The notes under the pieces were generated by a model that searched no databases, was not told the DNA's origin, and worked only from the letters and a program-made list of their open reading frames with translations. Below are positions 36,216-46,427 of a stretch of 64,000 nt of DNA, one piece after another. The number at the start of each line of letters is the position of its first letter. Position 1 is the stretch's first letter. Source of the DNA: Hyphomicrobiales bacterium (GTDB taxonomy: Bacteria > Pseudomonadota > Alphaproteobacteria > Rhizobiales > Xanthobacteraceae); NCBI GenBank assembly GCA_017305535.1, contig JAFKKN010000001.1, positions 359,145 through 423,144 on the forward strand. The letters are read 5' to 3'. A program made the translations under genes and the position numbers.

Positions 36216-36315
36216 GTGCCGACTTCCGGCCGATAGGTAGCATATTGCGCGGCGCTTCGCTCCCTCCTATTGTTCGCGCGGGGTCTGTGGCTGGGTGCCG
36301 CAAGAGAACGGGTGG

Positions 36316-36798
36316 ATGATGCGCAGTGTGATCGTTATCGCGGTCGCCAGCTTCGGCTTGGCGGGCTGTTCGTCCTTGTCTATGGATTCCTTCAAACCGA
36401 CGCCGAAGACCATCCAGCTCCAGGTCGATTCGGTGCCGCCGGGCGCCGATGCCACCAGTTCGCTGGGGCCAAGCTGCAAGACACCCTGCTCGCTCGCGGT
36501 GCCAGACAATGCCGAGAGCTTCAGCGTCGCCTTCGCGCTGCCGAAGTACCAGCCGCTGACCGTGCCGGTGCAGGTGACACGCCATCCAGGCGACTATTTC
36601 ACCTCCCAGCCATCGGTGACTTTCGATCCGAGCCCGGTTGTCGGCGAACTGCAAGCCGAACCGCCGAAGCGGCCGGTGCGACGGAAGCCACGCAAGCGCG
36701 CCGCTCCGAAGCCTGCCGCGGCGGCTCCGGCGCCTGCGGCCAGCTCCGCGTTCCCGGCCCCGCAGACAACGCCGCCTCCGGCGCAGCCGGCACGCTAA
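36316..36798 (+). CDS. Lipoprotein with Pro/Ala/Arg-rich tail
   Basis: A 160-residue protein starting at tandem ATGs (36316/36319) with a lipobox FGLAGC, so Cys is the predicted lipidation site. The middle part resembles a small beta-sandwich (QLQVDSVPPGADATSS..., as in PEGA-like domains). The last 50 residues are low-complexity Arg/Lys/Pro/Ala, probably reaching into the cell wall. An earlier in-frame ATG at 36295 is less likely. Function unknown. Confidence 0.8.
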   Translation: MMRSVIVIAVASFGLAGCSSLSMDSFKPTPKTIQLQVDSVPPGADATSSLGPSCKTPCSLAVPDNAESFSVAFALPKYQPLTVPVQVTRHPGDYFTSQPSVTFDPSPVVGELQAEPPKRPVRRKPRKRAAPKPAAAAPAPAASSAFPAPQTTPPPAQPAR

Positions 36799-36854
36799 GC
36801 GTCGCAACCGAACTGCGCTGCCCCGCGACGATGGGATAGATTGCGGCCGGGCCT

Positions 36855-36926
36855 ATTCCCCCCTAGATTTAGAATGAGAAAAAGGAAGGCTGGAACACAG
36901 CCCTCCTGGATTCCTTTGGGGGGAAT
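36855..36926 (+). promoter_or_regulatory. Structured leader upstream of moaA
   Basis: Three nested stems can be drawn. P1: ATTCCCCCC (36855-36863) with GGGGGGAAT (36918-36926), nine base pairs. P2: AAAGGAA (36881-36887) with TTCCTTT (36911-36917). P3: GGCTG (36888-36892) with CAGCC (36898-36902), loop GAACA. P1 and P2 stack with no gap on the right side. The fold ends 25 bases before the moaA start. Position fits an RNA switch or attenuator sensing molybdenum cofactor, but I cannot match it to the known Moco motif, so the ligand is open. Confidence 0.55.
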
Positions 36927-36951
36927 CGATGCCTGAGGCGAGTGTCGCGCG

Positions 36952-37974
36952 ATGTCAGGGCCTTTAGCCAACCATCCGGGAACGATGACCGACCCTTTCG
37001 GCCGGACCATCACCTATCTGCGTGTCTCGGTGACCGACCGCTGCGACCTGCGCTGCTTCTACTGCATGTCCGAGGACATGACCTTCCTGCCGAAGGCCGA
37101 TCTTCTCACCCTCGAAGAACTCGACCGGCTGTGTTCGGTGTTCATTGAAAAGGGCGTGCGCAAGCTGCGGCTCACCGGCGGCGAACCGCTGGTCCGGCGC
37201 AACGTGATGTCGCTGGTGCGCTCGCTGTCGCGCCATCTCGGCAGTGGCGCGCTCGACGAACTGACGCTGACCACCAACGGCTCGCAGCTCGCCCGTTTCG
37301 CCAACGAGTTGCGCGACTGCGGCGTCCGCCGCATCAACGTCTCGCTCGACACCCTCGATCCGGCCCGCTTCAAGGCTATCACCCGCTGGGGTGATATCGA
37401 CAAGGTGCTCGCCGGCATCGAGGCGGCGCGCGCCGCCGGCCTCGCGGTGAAGATCAACGCGGTGGCGCTGAAGAACGTCAACGAGGACGAGATTCCGACG
37501 CTGATGGAATGGGCGCACGGCAAGGGCATGACGTTGACGCTGATCGAAGTGATGCCGATGGGCGACATCGGCACCGGTCGTATCGACCAGTACCTGCCGC
37601 TGTCGCTGCTGCGCAGCCGGCTCGCGACCCGCTACACCCTCACCGATCTCGACGATTCCACCGGCGGCCCGGCCCGTTACGTTCAGGTCAGCGAGACCGG
37701 CGGCAAGATCGGTTTCATCACGCCGATGACTCACAACTTCTGCGAATCCTGCAATCGCGTCCGGGTCACCTGCACCGGTACCATCCATACTTGTCTCGGC
37801 CACGAGGATGCCTCCGACCTGCGCCGGCCGCTGCGGGCCTCGCCCGACAATGAGCTGCTCAGCCAGGCGATCGACCGCGCCATCGGCCTCAAGCCGAAGG
37901 GCCATGACTTCGTTATCGACCGCCGGCACAACCGCCCCAGCGTCAGCCGGCATATGAGCGTGACCGGGGGATAA
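36952..37974 (+). CDS. moaA: GTP 3',8-cyclase (molybdenum cofactor synthesis)
   Basis: A 340-residue radical-SAM enzyme. The N-terminal CxxxCxxC cluster site is CDLRCFYC, the GG-E motif is TGGEPL, and the second cluster is [18 protein letters not shown]. The protein ends in a GG pair required for activity. It starts Moco synthesis by converting GTP with MoaC. A structured leader precedes it, and a short hairpin follows at 37985. Other moa genes are not nearby. ATG at 36952 is used; [10 protein letters not shown] eleven residues later is an alternative. Confidence 0.96.
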   Translation: MSGPLANHPGTMTDPFGRTITYLRVSVTDRCDLRCFYCMSEDMTFLPKADLLTLEELDRLCSVFIEKGVRKLRLTGGEPLVRRNVMSLVRSLSRHLGSGALDELTLTTNGSQLARFANELRDCGVRRINVSLDTLDPARFKAITRWGDIDKVLAGIEAARAAGLAVKINAVALKNVNEDEIPTLMEWAHGKGMTLTLIEVMPMGDIGTGRIDQYLPLSLLRSRLATRYTLTDLDDSTGGPARYVQVSETGGKIGFITPMTHNFCESCNRVRVTCTGTIHTCLGHEDASDLRRPLRASPDNELLSQAIDRAIGLKPKGHDFVIDRRHNRPSVSRHMSVTGG

Positions 37975-37984
37975 AGTCCCCTCC

Positions 37985-38003
37985 GTGCCCACCCTGTGGG
38001 CAC
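37985..38003 (+). terminator. Hairpin after moaA
   Basis: GTGCCCAC - CCT - GTGGGCAC forms an 8-bp stem 10 bases after the moaA stop. No T-run follows, so termination strength is uncertain. Confidence 0.45.
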
Positions 38004-38155
38004 CCCCAAGGCTGTCGCGCCTCGTCGCCAAACTTCCAATTGACGGCGGCGCATGGCGCTGAAATGGTGCAGCCGTTTCAAGCCGCTCGAAATAATAAGC
38101 GCCCGGCCCCAAGACGCCGACGGGACGGTAGAAGCTGAAATTGGGGAGACCTTCC

Positions 38156-38737
38156 GTGCAACCGCTCCTGAAACTCAGTCAGGGGATCGACGCCATCAAT
38201 TCGTGGATCGGCCGGCAACTGTCGTGGCTGATCCTCGTTGCCGTCCTGATCTCGAGCGCCAACGCAATCGTCCGCAAGCTGTTCGACGAATCGTCGAACG
38301 CCTGGCTGGAATTGCAGTGGGTGCTGTTCGGAATCGTCTTCCTGCTCTGCGCGCCGTGGACGCTGCTCAACAACGAACATATCCGCATCGATATCGTCAA
38401 CAGCTTCTGGCCGAAGAAGGTCCGCGACACCATCGACGTCATCGGCCACACCTTCTTCCTCATTCCGCTGTGCATCGTGATGATCCTGACCAGTGTGCCG
38501 TTCTTCATCCGGTCCTGGGACATCAACGAGCAATCGGGCAATGCGGGCGGGCTACCGCAATGGCCGGCGAAGTCGCTCCTGATGATTGGGTTCACGCTGC
38601 TGCTAATCCAGGGCATTTCCGAACTGATCAAGCGCATCGCGGTGATGCGGGGGCTGATCCGCGACCCTTACGAGGCGCAGCCGTCGAGCATCGAGGCCGA
38701 AGTCGAGCATCTGGTCGAAGCCATCAAGAAAGATTGA
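38156..38737 (+). CDS. dctQ: TRAP transporter small permease (DctQ-like)
   Basis: A 193-residue protein with four hydrophobic helices (about residues 18-40, 55-80, 95-120 and 140-165). It is the 4-TM subunit of a tripartite ATP-independent transporter. The GTG at 38156 follows GGGGAG; an upstream TTG at 38141 lies within this ribosome-binding site and is rejected. The large permease follows after 28 bases. The WLELQWVLFG segment is typical of the DctQ subunits that pair with long DctM proteins. Confidence 0.88.
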   Translation: MQPLLKLSQGIDAINSWIGRQLSWLILVAVLISSANAIVRKLFDESSNAWLELQWVLFGIVFLLCAPWTLLNNEHIRIDIVNSFWPKKVRDTIDVIGHTFFLIPLCIVMILTSVPFFIRSWDINEQSGNAGGLPQWPAKSLLMIGFTLLLIQGISELIKRIAVMRGLIRDPYEAQPSSIEAEVEHLVEAIKKD

Positions 38738-38765
38738 GGGGGCCGGCAACGGCTCGGGGGACTGC

Positions 38766-40421
38766 ATGATTGCTTTTCTGATCGAGAACATGGCGCCGAT
38801 CATGTTCGTGGCGCTCGTCGTGTTTCTGCTGCTGGGCTATCCGGTGGCATTCTCGCTTGGCGCCGTCGGCCTGTTGTTCGCCTTCATCGGCATCGAACTT
38901 GGCCAATTTCATCCCAATTTCCTGCAAGCCCTGCCGGAACGCGTCTACGGCGTGATGAACAATGACACGCTGCTGGCCATTCCATTCTTCACCTTCATGG
39001 GGTTGGTGCTGGAGCGATCCGGCATGGCGGAGGACCTGCTCGACACCGTCGGCCAACTGTTCGGCACCCTGCGTGGCGGCCTCGCCTACGCGGTGATCTT
39101 CGTCGGCGCCCTGCTCGCCGCGACGACCGGCGTGGTTGCGGCCTCGGTGATTTCGATGGGCCTGATCTCGCTGCCGATCATGCTGCGCTACGGCTACGAC
39201 CGCCGCGTCGCCACCGGCGTCATCGCGGCGTCGGGCACATTGGCGCAGATCATCCCGCCCTCGCTGGTGCTGATCGTGATGGCCGACCAGCTCGGCCGCT
39301 CGGTCGGCGACATGTACGAAGGCGCATTCATTCCCGGCCTGGTGCTGACCGGCTTGTATGCGGGCTATATTTTCCTCGTCTCGATGCTGTTTCCCAAGTA
39401 CACGCCGGGCCTGCCGGCCGAAGCCATCGGTTTTCGCGAAGACAGCGGCAGCCGCGGGCTGACCTCGCTTGGCGTTCTCACGATCGTCAGCATCGCGTTT
39501 GCCTGGTTCATGATGCGGCGTTCGGACACCCATGGCGCCGACTTCGTCGTCATCAGCATGATGTACGGCATCGTCTTCGCGTTCGCCGTCGCGGTGTTGA
39601 ACTGGATCGTGCATCGCCTGTTCGGGATCCGCTTCCTGTCGCGGATGGCGCAACAGACCACCTTCGTGATGGTGCCGCCGCTATTCCTGATCTTCCTGGT
39701 TCTCGGCACCATCTTCATCGGCGTCGCGACGCCGACCGAAGGCGGCGCGATGGGCGCCACTGGCGCGCTGCTGCTCGGCGCGGCGAAGAAGCGCTTGTCG
39801 TGGGATCTGATCCGTCAGGCGGTGCAATCCACCGCGAAACTATCGGCGTTCGTGATCTTCATCCTGGTCGGCGCGCGCGTATTCTCGCTGACGTTCTACG
39901 GCGTCAACGGCCACGTCTGGGTCGAACACCTGCTCACCTCGCTGCCCGGCGGGCAACTTGGCTTCCTGATCTTCGTCAACGTCTTTGTCTTCTTCCTGGC
40001 GTTTTTCCTCGACTTCTTCGAGCTGGCCTTCATCATCATTCCGCTGCTCGGACCGGCGGCTGAAAAGCTCGGCATCGACCTGATCTGGTTCGGCGTCATT
40101 CTCGGCGTCAATATGCAGACCTCGTTCATGCATCCGCCGTTCGGCTTCGCGCTGTTCTACCTGCGCTCGGTCGCGCCGAAGGAAAGCTATGTCGATCGCG
40201 TCACCAAGAAGCGCATGGAGCCGGTCACCACCGGCCAGATCTACTGGGGTGCGGTGCCGTTCGTCGTGATCCAGGTCGTGATGGTGCTGCTGGTGATCCT
40301 GTTCCCGTCGATGGTCATGCACTACAAGGGCGCGGCCGCCAACATCGACCTCAACAAGGTCAAGATCGAGGTCCCGCAGATCGAGCTCCCACCGATGGAT
40401 CTCGGACCGCCGAAGTTCTGA
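38766..40421 (+). CDS. dctM: TRAP transporter large permease (DctM-like)
   Basis: A 551-residue protein with about 12-14 helices; motifs PVAFSLGAVGLLFAFIG and ATTGVVAASVISMGLISLPIML match DctM. It is longer than the ~425-residue classical DctM because of an inserted loop and extra helices near residues 200-290. This long form occurs in the TakP/FcbT-like group moving 2-oxo acids or aromatic acids. It couples uptake to a Na+ or H+ gradient with the small permease and the binding protein at 40893. Confidence 0.92.
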   Translation: MIAFLIENMAPIMFVALVVFLLLGYPVAFSLGAVGLLFAFIGIELGQFHPNFLQALPERVYGVMNNDTLLAIPFFTFMGLVLERSGMAEDLLDTVGQLFGTLRGGLAYAVIFVGALLAATTGVVAASVISMGLISLPIMLRYGYDRRVATGVIAASGTLAQIIPPSLVLIVMADQLGRSVGDMYEGAFIPGLVLTGLYAGYIFLVSMLFPKYTPGLPAEAIGFREDSGSRGLTSLGVLTIVSIAFAWFMMRRSDTHGADFVVISMMYGIVFAFAVAVLNWIVHRLFGIRFLSRMAQQTTFVMVPPLFLIFLVLGTIFIGVATPTEGGAMGATGALLLGAAKKRLSWDLIRQAVQSTAKLSAFVIFILVGARVFSLTFYGVNGHVWVEHLLTSLPGGQLGFLIFVNVFVFFLAFFLDFFELAFIIIPLLGPAAEKLGIDLIWFGVILGVNMQTSFMHPPFGFALFYLRSVAPKESYVDRVTKKRMEPVTTGQIYWGAVPFVVIQVVMVLLVILFPSMVMHYKGAAANIDLNKVKIEVPQIELPPMDLGPPKF

Positions 40422-40526
40422 GGATCGGCGGCTGACACTGAATCGTGATTGAACGTTCTGGCGATCTTCCTGCCCCACGTGGGGGCTCAAACCGTCTCTC
40501 GGCTTTCAGAGACGAAGGGAAGAGCC

Positions 40527-40781
40527 ATGAAGCAGATGTGTTTCACCATTGCTGCCGCGATGCTGATGACATGCACGAGTCAGATCGCTACGTCCCAGAC
40601 CGCCAACATGCTGAGCGGTGAAGCCGATGCCGACAACGGCGTGCTCGAGCGCGAGCCGGTTATCGTCACGCAGCCGATCCGGGAAAATCAGACCGCCCGT
40701 TCCAGAACGGTTGAAAAGATGATGGTCGATATCCGTCGACGCGAGCCGACGACGACCGGAAATGCCAGCGGCGGCCGCTGA
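40527..40781 (+). CDS. Small exported hypothetical protein
   Basis: An 84-residue protein starting MKQMCFTIAAAMLMTCTSQ, a likely signal peptide or lipoprotein-like N-terminus. The rest is polar with no recognised domain. It lies between the TRAP permease genes and the convergent TRAP binding protein, with AAGGGA upstream of the start. It may be unrelated to transport. Confidence 0.55.
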   Translation: MKQMCFTIAAAMLMTCTSQIATSQTANMLSGEADADNGVLEREPVIVTQPIRENQTARSRTVEKMMVDIRRREPTTTGNASGGR

Positions 40782-40836
40782 TCCGTTTTCGACCATGCCG
40801 GCGAGGACCACCGACAGCCACCCTCCCTCACCCAAC

Positions 40837-40864
40837 AAAAAACCCGGCCTTGTGAGGCCGGGTT
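40837..40864 (-). terminator. Rho-independent terminator of the TRAP binding-protein gene
   Basis: AACCCGGCCT - TGTG - AGGCCGGGTT is a perfect 10-bp stem. On the minus strand it is followed by TTTTTTG. It lies 28 bases after the stop codon of the gene at 40893. Confidence 0.9.
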
Positions 40865-40892
40865 AATCGATAACGCGTGAATCGCTTGCCGC

Positions 40893-41981
<1,089 letters not shown>

Positions 41982-42183
41982 TCAGCTTCTCCTTGCTTGC
42001 GTTTCGCTTGCGTTTCTGACGCCGCCGGGGTGCCCGCGACGACGATTGGAAGGCGACCAAAGGGACGCTCTGGCATGCTCTCTAACATGGAACATGCACG
42101 GCAGAAACGCATCCCACGCCGTTGTCGGGGAAATTCAACGAAAGTCTCATGCACCGTCAGCAGTGCGGTGCGGGATCCTCGCT

Positions 42184-43344
42184 TCAATCCGCCGCCATCG
42201 CGAGGGTGTCCTTGAGCTGATCGCGCACCTGCGTCGCGATGGCGCGGTAAATCGCCGCGTGCGGACCGTCTGGCTCGCTCGCCACCACTGGCGTGCCGGC
42301 ATCCGAGGTGGCGCGAATCGCCATATGCAGCGGCACCTCGCCGAGGAACGGCACGCCGAGCCGCTCCGCCTCGTGCCGCGCGCCGCCGTGGCCGAAAATA
42401 TCCGACCGTGTGCCGCATTCCGGGCACTGGAAGTAACTCATGTTCTCGACGATGCCGAGCACCGGGACGTTGACCTTCCTGAACATCGCCAACCCGCGCC
42501 GCGCATCGATCAAGGCCAGATCCTGCGGCGTCGAGACGATCACCGCGCCCTTGAGCGGCACATTTTGCGCCAGCGTCAGTTGCGCGTCGCCGGTGCCCGG
42601 CGGCATGTCGACGACAAGGATATCGAGCTTGCCCCACGCCACTTCGCGCAGCATCTGGGTGATCGCCGACATCACCATGGGGCCGCGCCAGATCATCGCG
42701 GTCTCTTCCTCGACCAGGAAGCCGATCGACATGATCGACAGGCCGAAGCGCTCGATCGGGATCATCTTCTTGTGCTCGTTCACCACCGGCTTGTCGTGAA
42801 TGGCGGTGAGGCGCGGCACCGAGGGGCCGTAGATGTCCGCGTCCATCAGCCCAACCCGCAGGCCGAGATCGCGCAGACCCAATGCGAGATTGAGCGACGT
42901 CGTGGATTTACCGACGCCGCCCTTGCCCGACGCCACCGCGACGATGGCGGCAATGCCGGGGATCGGCGCCTGCTTGGCCATCGGCGACCCCGATGCCGCA
43001 TGCGGCGTCGGCCGGTGCGCGGTCGCCGGTGGCAGCCCGCCCCCTGCCCCCGATACGCGGCGATACGGCGCGGGTGCGGCCGTGGCCGCAGTCATCGGCT
43101 TACGCTCGGCGGTCAGGACCACCATCGCGCTGGTCACGCCGGCCATGCCGCGCACCGCCGCCTCGGCCTTGGCCCGCACGTCGCCCCAGGCGGAGGCGTT
43201 GGCTGCGTCGACATTGATGGAGAAATACGCCTTGCCGTCGTTGATGGCGATTTCCGACAGCACCTTGGCTTGCGTCAGCGGAACGCCGTCCGGCGACATG
43301 ACATTGGACAGGACATCGCGAATTTGCCGTTCAGTGACACTCAA
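42184..43344 (-). CDS. mrp: Mrp/ApbC-type P-loop ATPase (Fe-S cluster carrier)
   Basis: A 386-residue protein: an N-terminal MIP18-like domain (about residues 1-90), a Pro/Ala linker, then a deviant-Walker ParA-type ATPase with GKGGVGKSTTS. Near the C-terminus MSYFQCPECGTRSDIF has the CxxC pair that holds a bridging Fe-S cluster between two subunits. It delivers Fe-S clusters to target enzymes. The TTG at 43344 is preferred because GAGGAGA lies 5 bases upstream; the longer reading from 43368 begins with TTG inside that site. Confidence 0.92.
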   Translation of the reverse strand: MSVTERQIRDVLSNVMSPDGVPLTQAKVLSEIAINDGKAYFSINVDAANASAWGDVRAKAEAAVRGMAGVTSAMVVLTAERKPMTAATAAPAPYRRVSGAGGGLPPATAHRPTPHAASGSPMAKQAPIPGIAAIVAVASGKGGVGKSTTSLNLALGLRDLGLRVGLMDADIYGPSVPRLTAIHDKPVVNEHKKMIPIERFGLSIMSIGFLVEEETAMIWRGPMVMSAITQMLREVAWGKLDILVVDMPPGTGDAQLTLAQNVPLKGAVIVSTPQDLALIDARRGLAMFRKVNVPVLGIVENMSYFQCPECGTRSDIFGHGGARHEAERLGVPFLGEVPLHMAIRATSDAGTPVVASEPDGPHAAIYRAIATQVRDQLKDTLAMAAD

Positions 43345-43711
43345 TTTTTCTCTCCTCACGCCCGCCAATCATCCGGCAATAATCCGGGGCGACGCGTTCG
43401 TCCTTGCGCCGCGTCAAACGGATCGGCTGGCTAAAGCGGCGAAATTTCCCGGCCCCTATAGAGCAATAGCCATAACCCGGCGCAATGGTTCCTTTGTCGC
43501 GAGGCGCCGCATTTGCGCTCTCACCGCGCATCGCCTGACGTACATTGCTGCCGCAACGAGAAAAGCGATTTTCCGGGGCGGGCGTTGCCCTTCGATGGTG
43601 ACGGACTATGCTGCGGCCTTCACTTGGTCCGGGCCGTGTCCGCGCCCTCTCCATCGTCAAACAACACGGCACTTCCCAAACAAATGCCGGTCAACACCCA
43701 AGGTTTCCATC
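43345..43711. other. Divergent intergenic region between mrp and a dehydrogenase gene
   Basis: The 367 bases hold no frame with gene-like content; a minus-strand frame across most of it reads Arg-rich and does not resemble a protein. It should contain two divergent promoters, but I could not assign them. Confidence 0.55.
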
Positions 43712-44581
43712 ATGGCTAAAGTCGCTTTCATCGGTCTCGGCGTCATGGGCTTCCCCATGGCGGGGCATCTCGTGAAGAAGGGTCAGCACGAGGTGACCGT
43801 CTACAACCGCACGGCGGCGACCGCGAAGGCCTGGACCGACAAGTTCGGCGGTCGCGCCGCCCCCACCCCGAAGGCCGCCGCCGAGGGTCAGGATTTCGTG
43901 ATGGCCTGCGTCGGCAACGACAACGACCTGCGCGCGGTCACTATCGGCGCCGACGGCGCCTTCGCCGGGATGAAGAAGGATGCGATCTTCGTCGACCATA
44001 CAACCGCCTCCGCCGAAGTCGCCCGTGAACTCGACAAGGCGGCAACCGCCGCCGGCTTCCATTTCGTCGACGCTCCGGTGTCGGGCGGACAGGCCGGCGC
44101 GGAGAACGGCGTCCTCACCGTGATGTGCGGCGGCAGCGAAGCGGCCTATGGCCGTGCCGAACCGGTGATCGCCGCCTACGCGCGGATGTGCAAGCTCCTC
44201 GGCCCCGCCGGCTCCGGCCAACTCACCAAGATGGTCAACCAGATCTGCATCGCGGGACTGGTTCAGGGACTGTCGGAAGGCATCCACTTCGCCAAGAAGG
44301 CGGGGCTCGACGTCGAATCCGTGATTGCCACCATCTCCAAGGGCGCGGCGCAATCCTGGCAGATGGAGAACCGCTACAAGACCATGAACGAAGGCAAATA
44401 CGACCATGGCTTCGCCGTCGAGTGGATGCGCAAGGACCTCTCGATCTGCCTCGGCGAAGCCCGCCGCAACGGCGCCAGCCTGCCGGCGACGGCGCTGGTC
44501 GACCAGTTCTATGCGCAGGTGGAAAAAATGGGCGGCCGCCGCTGGGATACGTCCAGCCTGCTGGCGCTGCTGGAACGCTAA
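43712..44581 (+). CDS. 3-hydroxyisobutyrate/6-phosphogluconate-type dehydrogenase
   Basis: A 289-residue NAD(P)-dependent beta-hydroxyacid dehydrogenase. FIGLGVMGFPMAGHLVK is the nucleotide-binding motif, DAPVSGGQAGAENG the substrate-binding segment, and the catalytic Lys is in GQLTKMVNQ. Members act on 3-hydroxyisobutyrate, tartronate semialdehyde, glyoxylate or succinic semialdehyde (GHBDH/GLYR). Substrate cannot be chosen. An earlier open frame to 42833 is spurious: it overlaps mrp. A strong terminator follows at 44631. Confidence 0.9.
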   Translation: MAKVAFIGLGVMGFPMAGHLVKKGQHEVTVYNRTAATAKAWTDKFGGRAAPTPKAAAEGQDFVMACVGNDNDLRAVTIGADGAFAGMKKDAIFVDHTTASAEVARELDKAATAAGFHFVDAPVSGGQAGAENGVLTVMCGGSEAAYGRAEPVIAAYARMCKLLGPAGSGQLTKMVNQICIAGLVQGLSEGIHFAKKAGLDVESVIATISKGAAQSWQMENRYKTMNEGKYDHGFAVEWMRKDLSICLGEARRNGASLPATALVDQFYAQVEKMGGRRWDTSSLLALLER

Positions 44582-44630
44582 TTCATCTCACAAAAACATC
44601 GCCTTGCCGGCGATTCATCATGCGATTTCC

Positions 44631-44663
44631 AAAGGCCGGCGACTTGCGCCGGCCTTTGTTTTT
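44631..44663 (+). terminator. Rho-independent terminator after the dehydrogenase gene
   Basis: AAAGGCCGGCG (44631-44641) and CGCCGGCCTTT (44647-44657) form an 11-bp stem followed by GTTTTTA. It lies 50 bases after the stop codon. Confidence 0.9.
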
Positions 44664-44669
44664 AAGATT

Positions 44670-44712
44670 TCATTAAGAAGATTATCTCGGCGTTTAAGGC
44701 TGCTCTTAATGA
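44670..44712. promoter_or_regulatory. Inverted repeat TCATTAAGA / TCTTAATGA upstream of the sensor kinase
   Basis: Perfect 9-bp arms TCATTAAGA (44670-44678) and TCTTAATGA (44704-44712) lie 25 bases apart, 66 bases upstream of the kinase gene. The region contains four TTAA elements in under 60 bases (near 44673, 44694, 44706 and 44727). The 44694/44706 pair has 8 bases between, while CtrA sites need 7, so CtrA binding is not supported as such. Confidence 0.5.
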
Positions 44713-44778
44713 TTTGGCGTCAGAAATTAAGAAGAAGAAAATGCACCGCGCTCGCGCGCGCAGGATTTGTATTGCGTA

Positions 44779-46383
44779 ATGAATACGTCCATCGAACAGC
44801 CAGAGGTTGTTCAGCTTCCGGCTGAGGAACCGGTAGCGCCTCCCGCGCGCAATCGCCGCGTGGCCGCGCAACGGGTGCGCGAGGCCAGAGACCGCCTCAC
44901 CTCCACCAGCGGCACCCGCCCGGCGTTCGACCGAGAATTGCTGCGGCAGTACGCCCAGACCCGGCTGTCGGCCTCCTATGTCGTGATGCTGCTGGTATTC
45001 ACCACCGGCGTGCTGTTCGGCGCCATGGTGCAACCGGTGTTCGCGGCCGCATGGACCGTTGGTACGCTGCTGGTTCATGGCATCATCGTTCACACCTGCA
45101 CGAAATATCTCAACGAGGCAGGCACCCCGGCCACCACGCGCAAATGGCGCATCCGCTTCGTCCTGCTCGATCTGGTCTACGGCCTGTGCTGGACCACGAT
45201 CCTGGTACAGCCGGCCGGATACGACCTCGTTTCCAGCACCTTCATGATGTTCATGATGTTGCTGATCGTGGCGGTGTCGAGCATGCTGGCGTCGAGCTTG
45301 CCGATCGCCGCATTCGCCGCGACCGCGCCGGTGACCGTCGCCATCGCGCTCAACTTCATCATGCGCGGCTCGCTGGACGGCTACATCCTGGCGCTGCTGG
45401 TCATCGCCGCCGAAGGTTATTTCGCGCTGCTGGCGCACCGGCTGCATTCGACGACGCTGGCGACACTGGAAGCCCGCGCCGAGAAGGACGCGCTGATCGG
45501 CGAACTCGAACAGGCCAAGGCGATTTCCGACGAGGCGCGGCATCGCGCCGAATCCGCCAACGTTGCGAAGTCGCGCTTTCTCGCACAGATGAGCCACGAA
45601 CTGCGGACGCCGCTCAACGCCATTCTTGGCTTCTCCGAGGTGATGAAGAGCGAGATTTTCGGCGCGCACGCGGTGGCTGTTTATAAGGACTATTCCGCCG
45701 ATATTCACAATTCGGGCGTCCACCTCCTCAACCTGATCAATGAAATTCTCGACCTGTCGCGGATCGAAGCCGGTCGCTATGAACTCAACGAGGAAGCGAT
45801 CTCGCTGGTGCATATCGTTGCCGACTGTCACCACCTCCTGAAGCTGCGCGCCTCCAGCCGCGGCATCACTATCCACGAGATTTTCGAGCAGGGCATGCCG
45901 CGCGTCTGGGGCGACGAGCGCGCGATCCGGCAGGTTGTGCTGAACCTGTTGTCGAACTCCATCAAATTCACCCCTCAGGGCGGCGAGATCTGGCTGAAGG
46001 CTGGCTGGACCGCGTCCGGCGGACAATATCTCAGCGTCAAGGACACCGGCTCCGGCATCGCCGAGGACGAAATTCCGATCGTGCTCGCCTCCTTCGGACA
46101 GGGATCGAACTCGATCAAATCCGCCGAACAGGGCGCGGGCCTCGGCCTGCCGATCGCCAAGAGCCTGATCGACATGCACGGCGGCACCTTCACGCTGAAA
46201 TCCAAATTGCGGATCGGCACCGAAGTCATCATCACATTGCCGCCCGAGCGCGTGATGTCGGCGCTGGCGCCGATGACGGAGGAAGCCCCGGCGTTGCAGC
46301 CGGACATTCCGGGAATCGAACAGGCTTCGGATGCGCGCCGCCGTCGCCGCGCACCCATCATGAATGCGGGGACGGGATTGTAG
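44779..46383 (+). CDS. Membrane sensor histidine kinase
   Basis: A 534-residue kinase. Residues ~60-210 contain about five to six hydrophobic helices; a coiled region leads to the HisKA domain with the phosphorylated His273 in MSHELRTPLN. The ATPase part has N-box NLLSNSIKFTP, DTGSGIAEDE and the G2 box GAGLGLPIAKS. The HELRTPLNAILGFSEVM form is typical of PleC/PdhS-like kinases of alphaproteobacteria. No response regulator lies nearby, so it is an orphan. The start at ATG 44779 is preferred over an upstream TTG. Confidence 0.9.
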   Translation: MNTSIEQPEVVQLPAEEPVAPPARNRRVAAQRVREARDRLTSTSGTRPAFDRELLRQYAQTRLSASYVVMLLVFTTGVLFGAMVQPVFAAAWTVGTLLVHGIIVHTCTKYLNEAGTPATTRKWRIRFVLLDLVYGLCWTTILVQPAGYDLVSSTFMMFMMLLIVAVSSMLASSLPIAAFAATAPVTVAIALNFIMRGSLDGYILALLVIAAEGYFALLAHRLHSTTLATLEARAEKDALIGELEQAKAISDEARHRAESANVAKSRFLAQMSHELRTPLNAILGFSEVMKSEIFGAHAVAVYKDYSADIHNSGVHLLNLINEILDLSRIEAGRYELNEEAISLVHIVADCHHLLKLRASSRGITIHEIFEQGMPRVWGDERAIRQVVLNLLSNSIKFTPQGGEIWLKAGWTASGGQYLSVKDTGSGIAEDEIPIVLASFGQGSNSIKSAEQGAGLGLPIAKSLIDMHGGTFTLKSKLRIGTEVIITLPPERVMSALAPMTEEAPALQPDIPGIEQASDARRRRRAPIMNAGTGL

Positions 46384-46427
46384 TTTGCGCGCTTGCGTCC
46401 GCGCGCGAATGCGCATCAGTATCGAGA

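Noticed and set aside
38041-38075. Possible sigma-54 promoter before dctQ (TGGCGC ... GTGCA)
   Set aside because: The GG and GC elements are 12 bases apart, but sigma-54 needs 10.
42833-43711. Long N-terminal extension of the dehydrogenase gene
   Set aside because: It would overlap mrp on the other strand; the Rossmann motif begins a few residues after the ATG at 43712.
44662-46416. 584-codon minus-strand frame across the sensor kinase
   Set aside because: Antisense of the kinase, which has complete HisKA and ATPase motifs.
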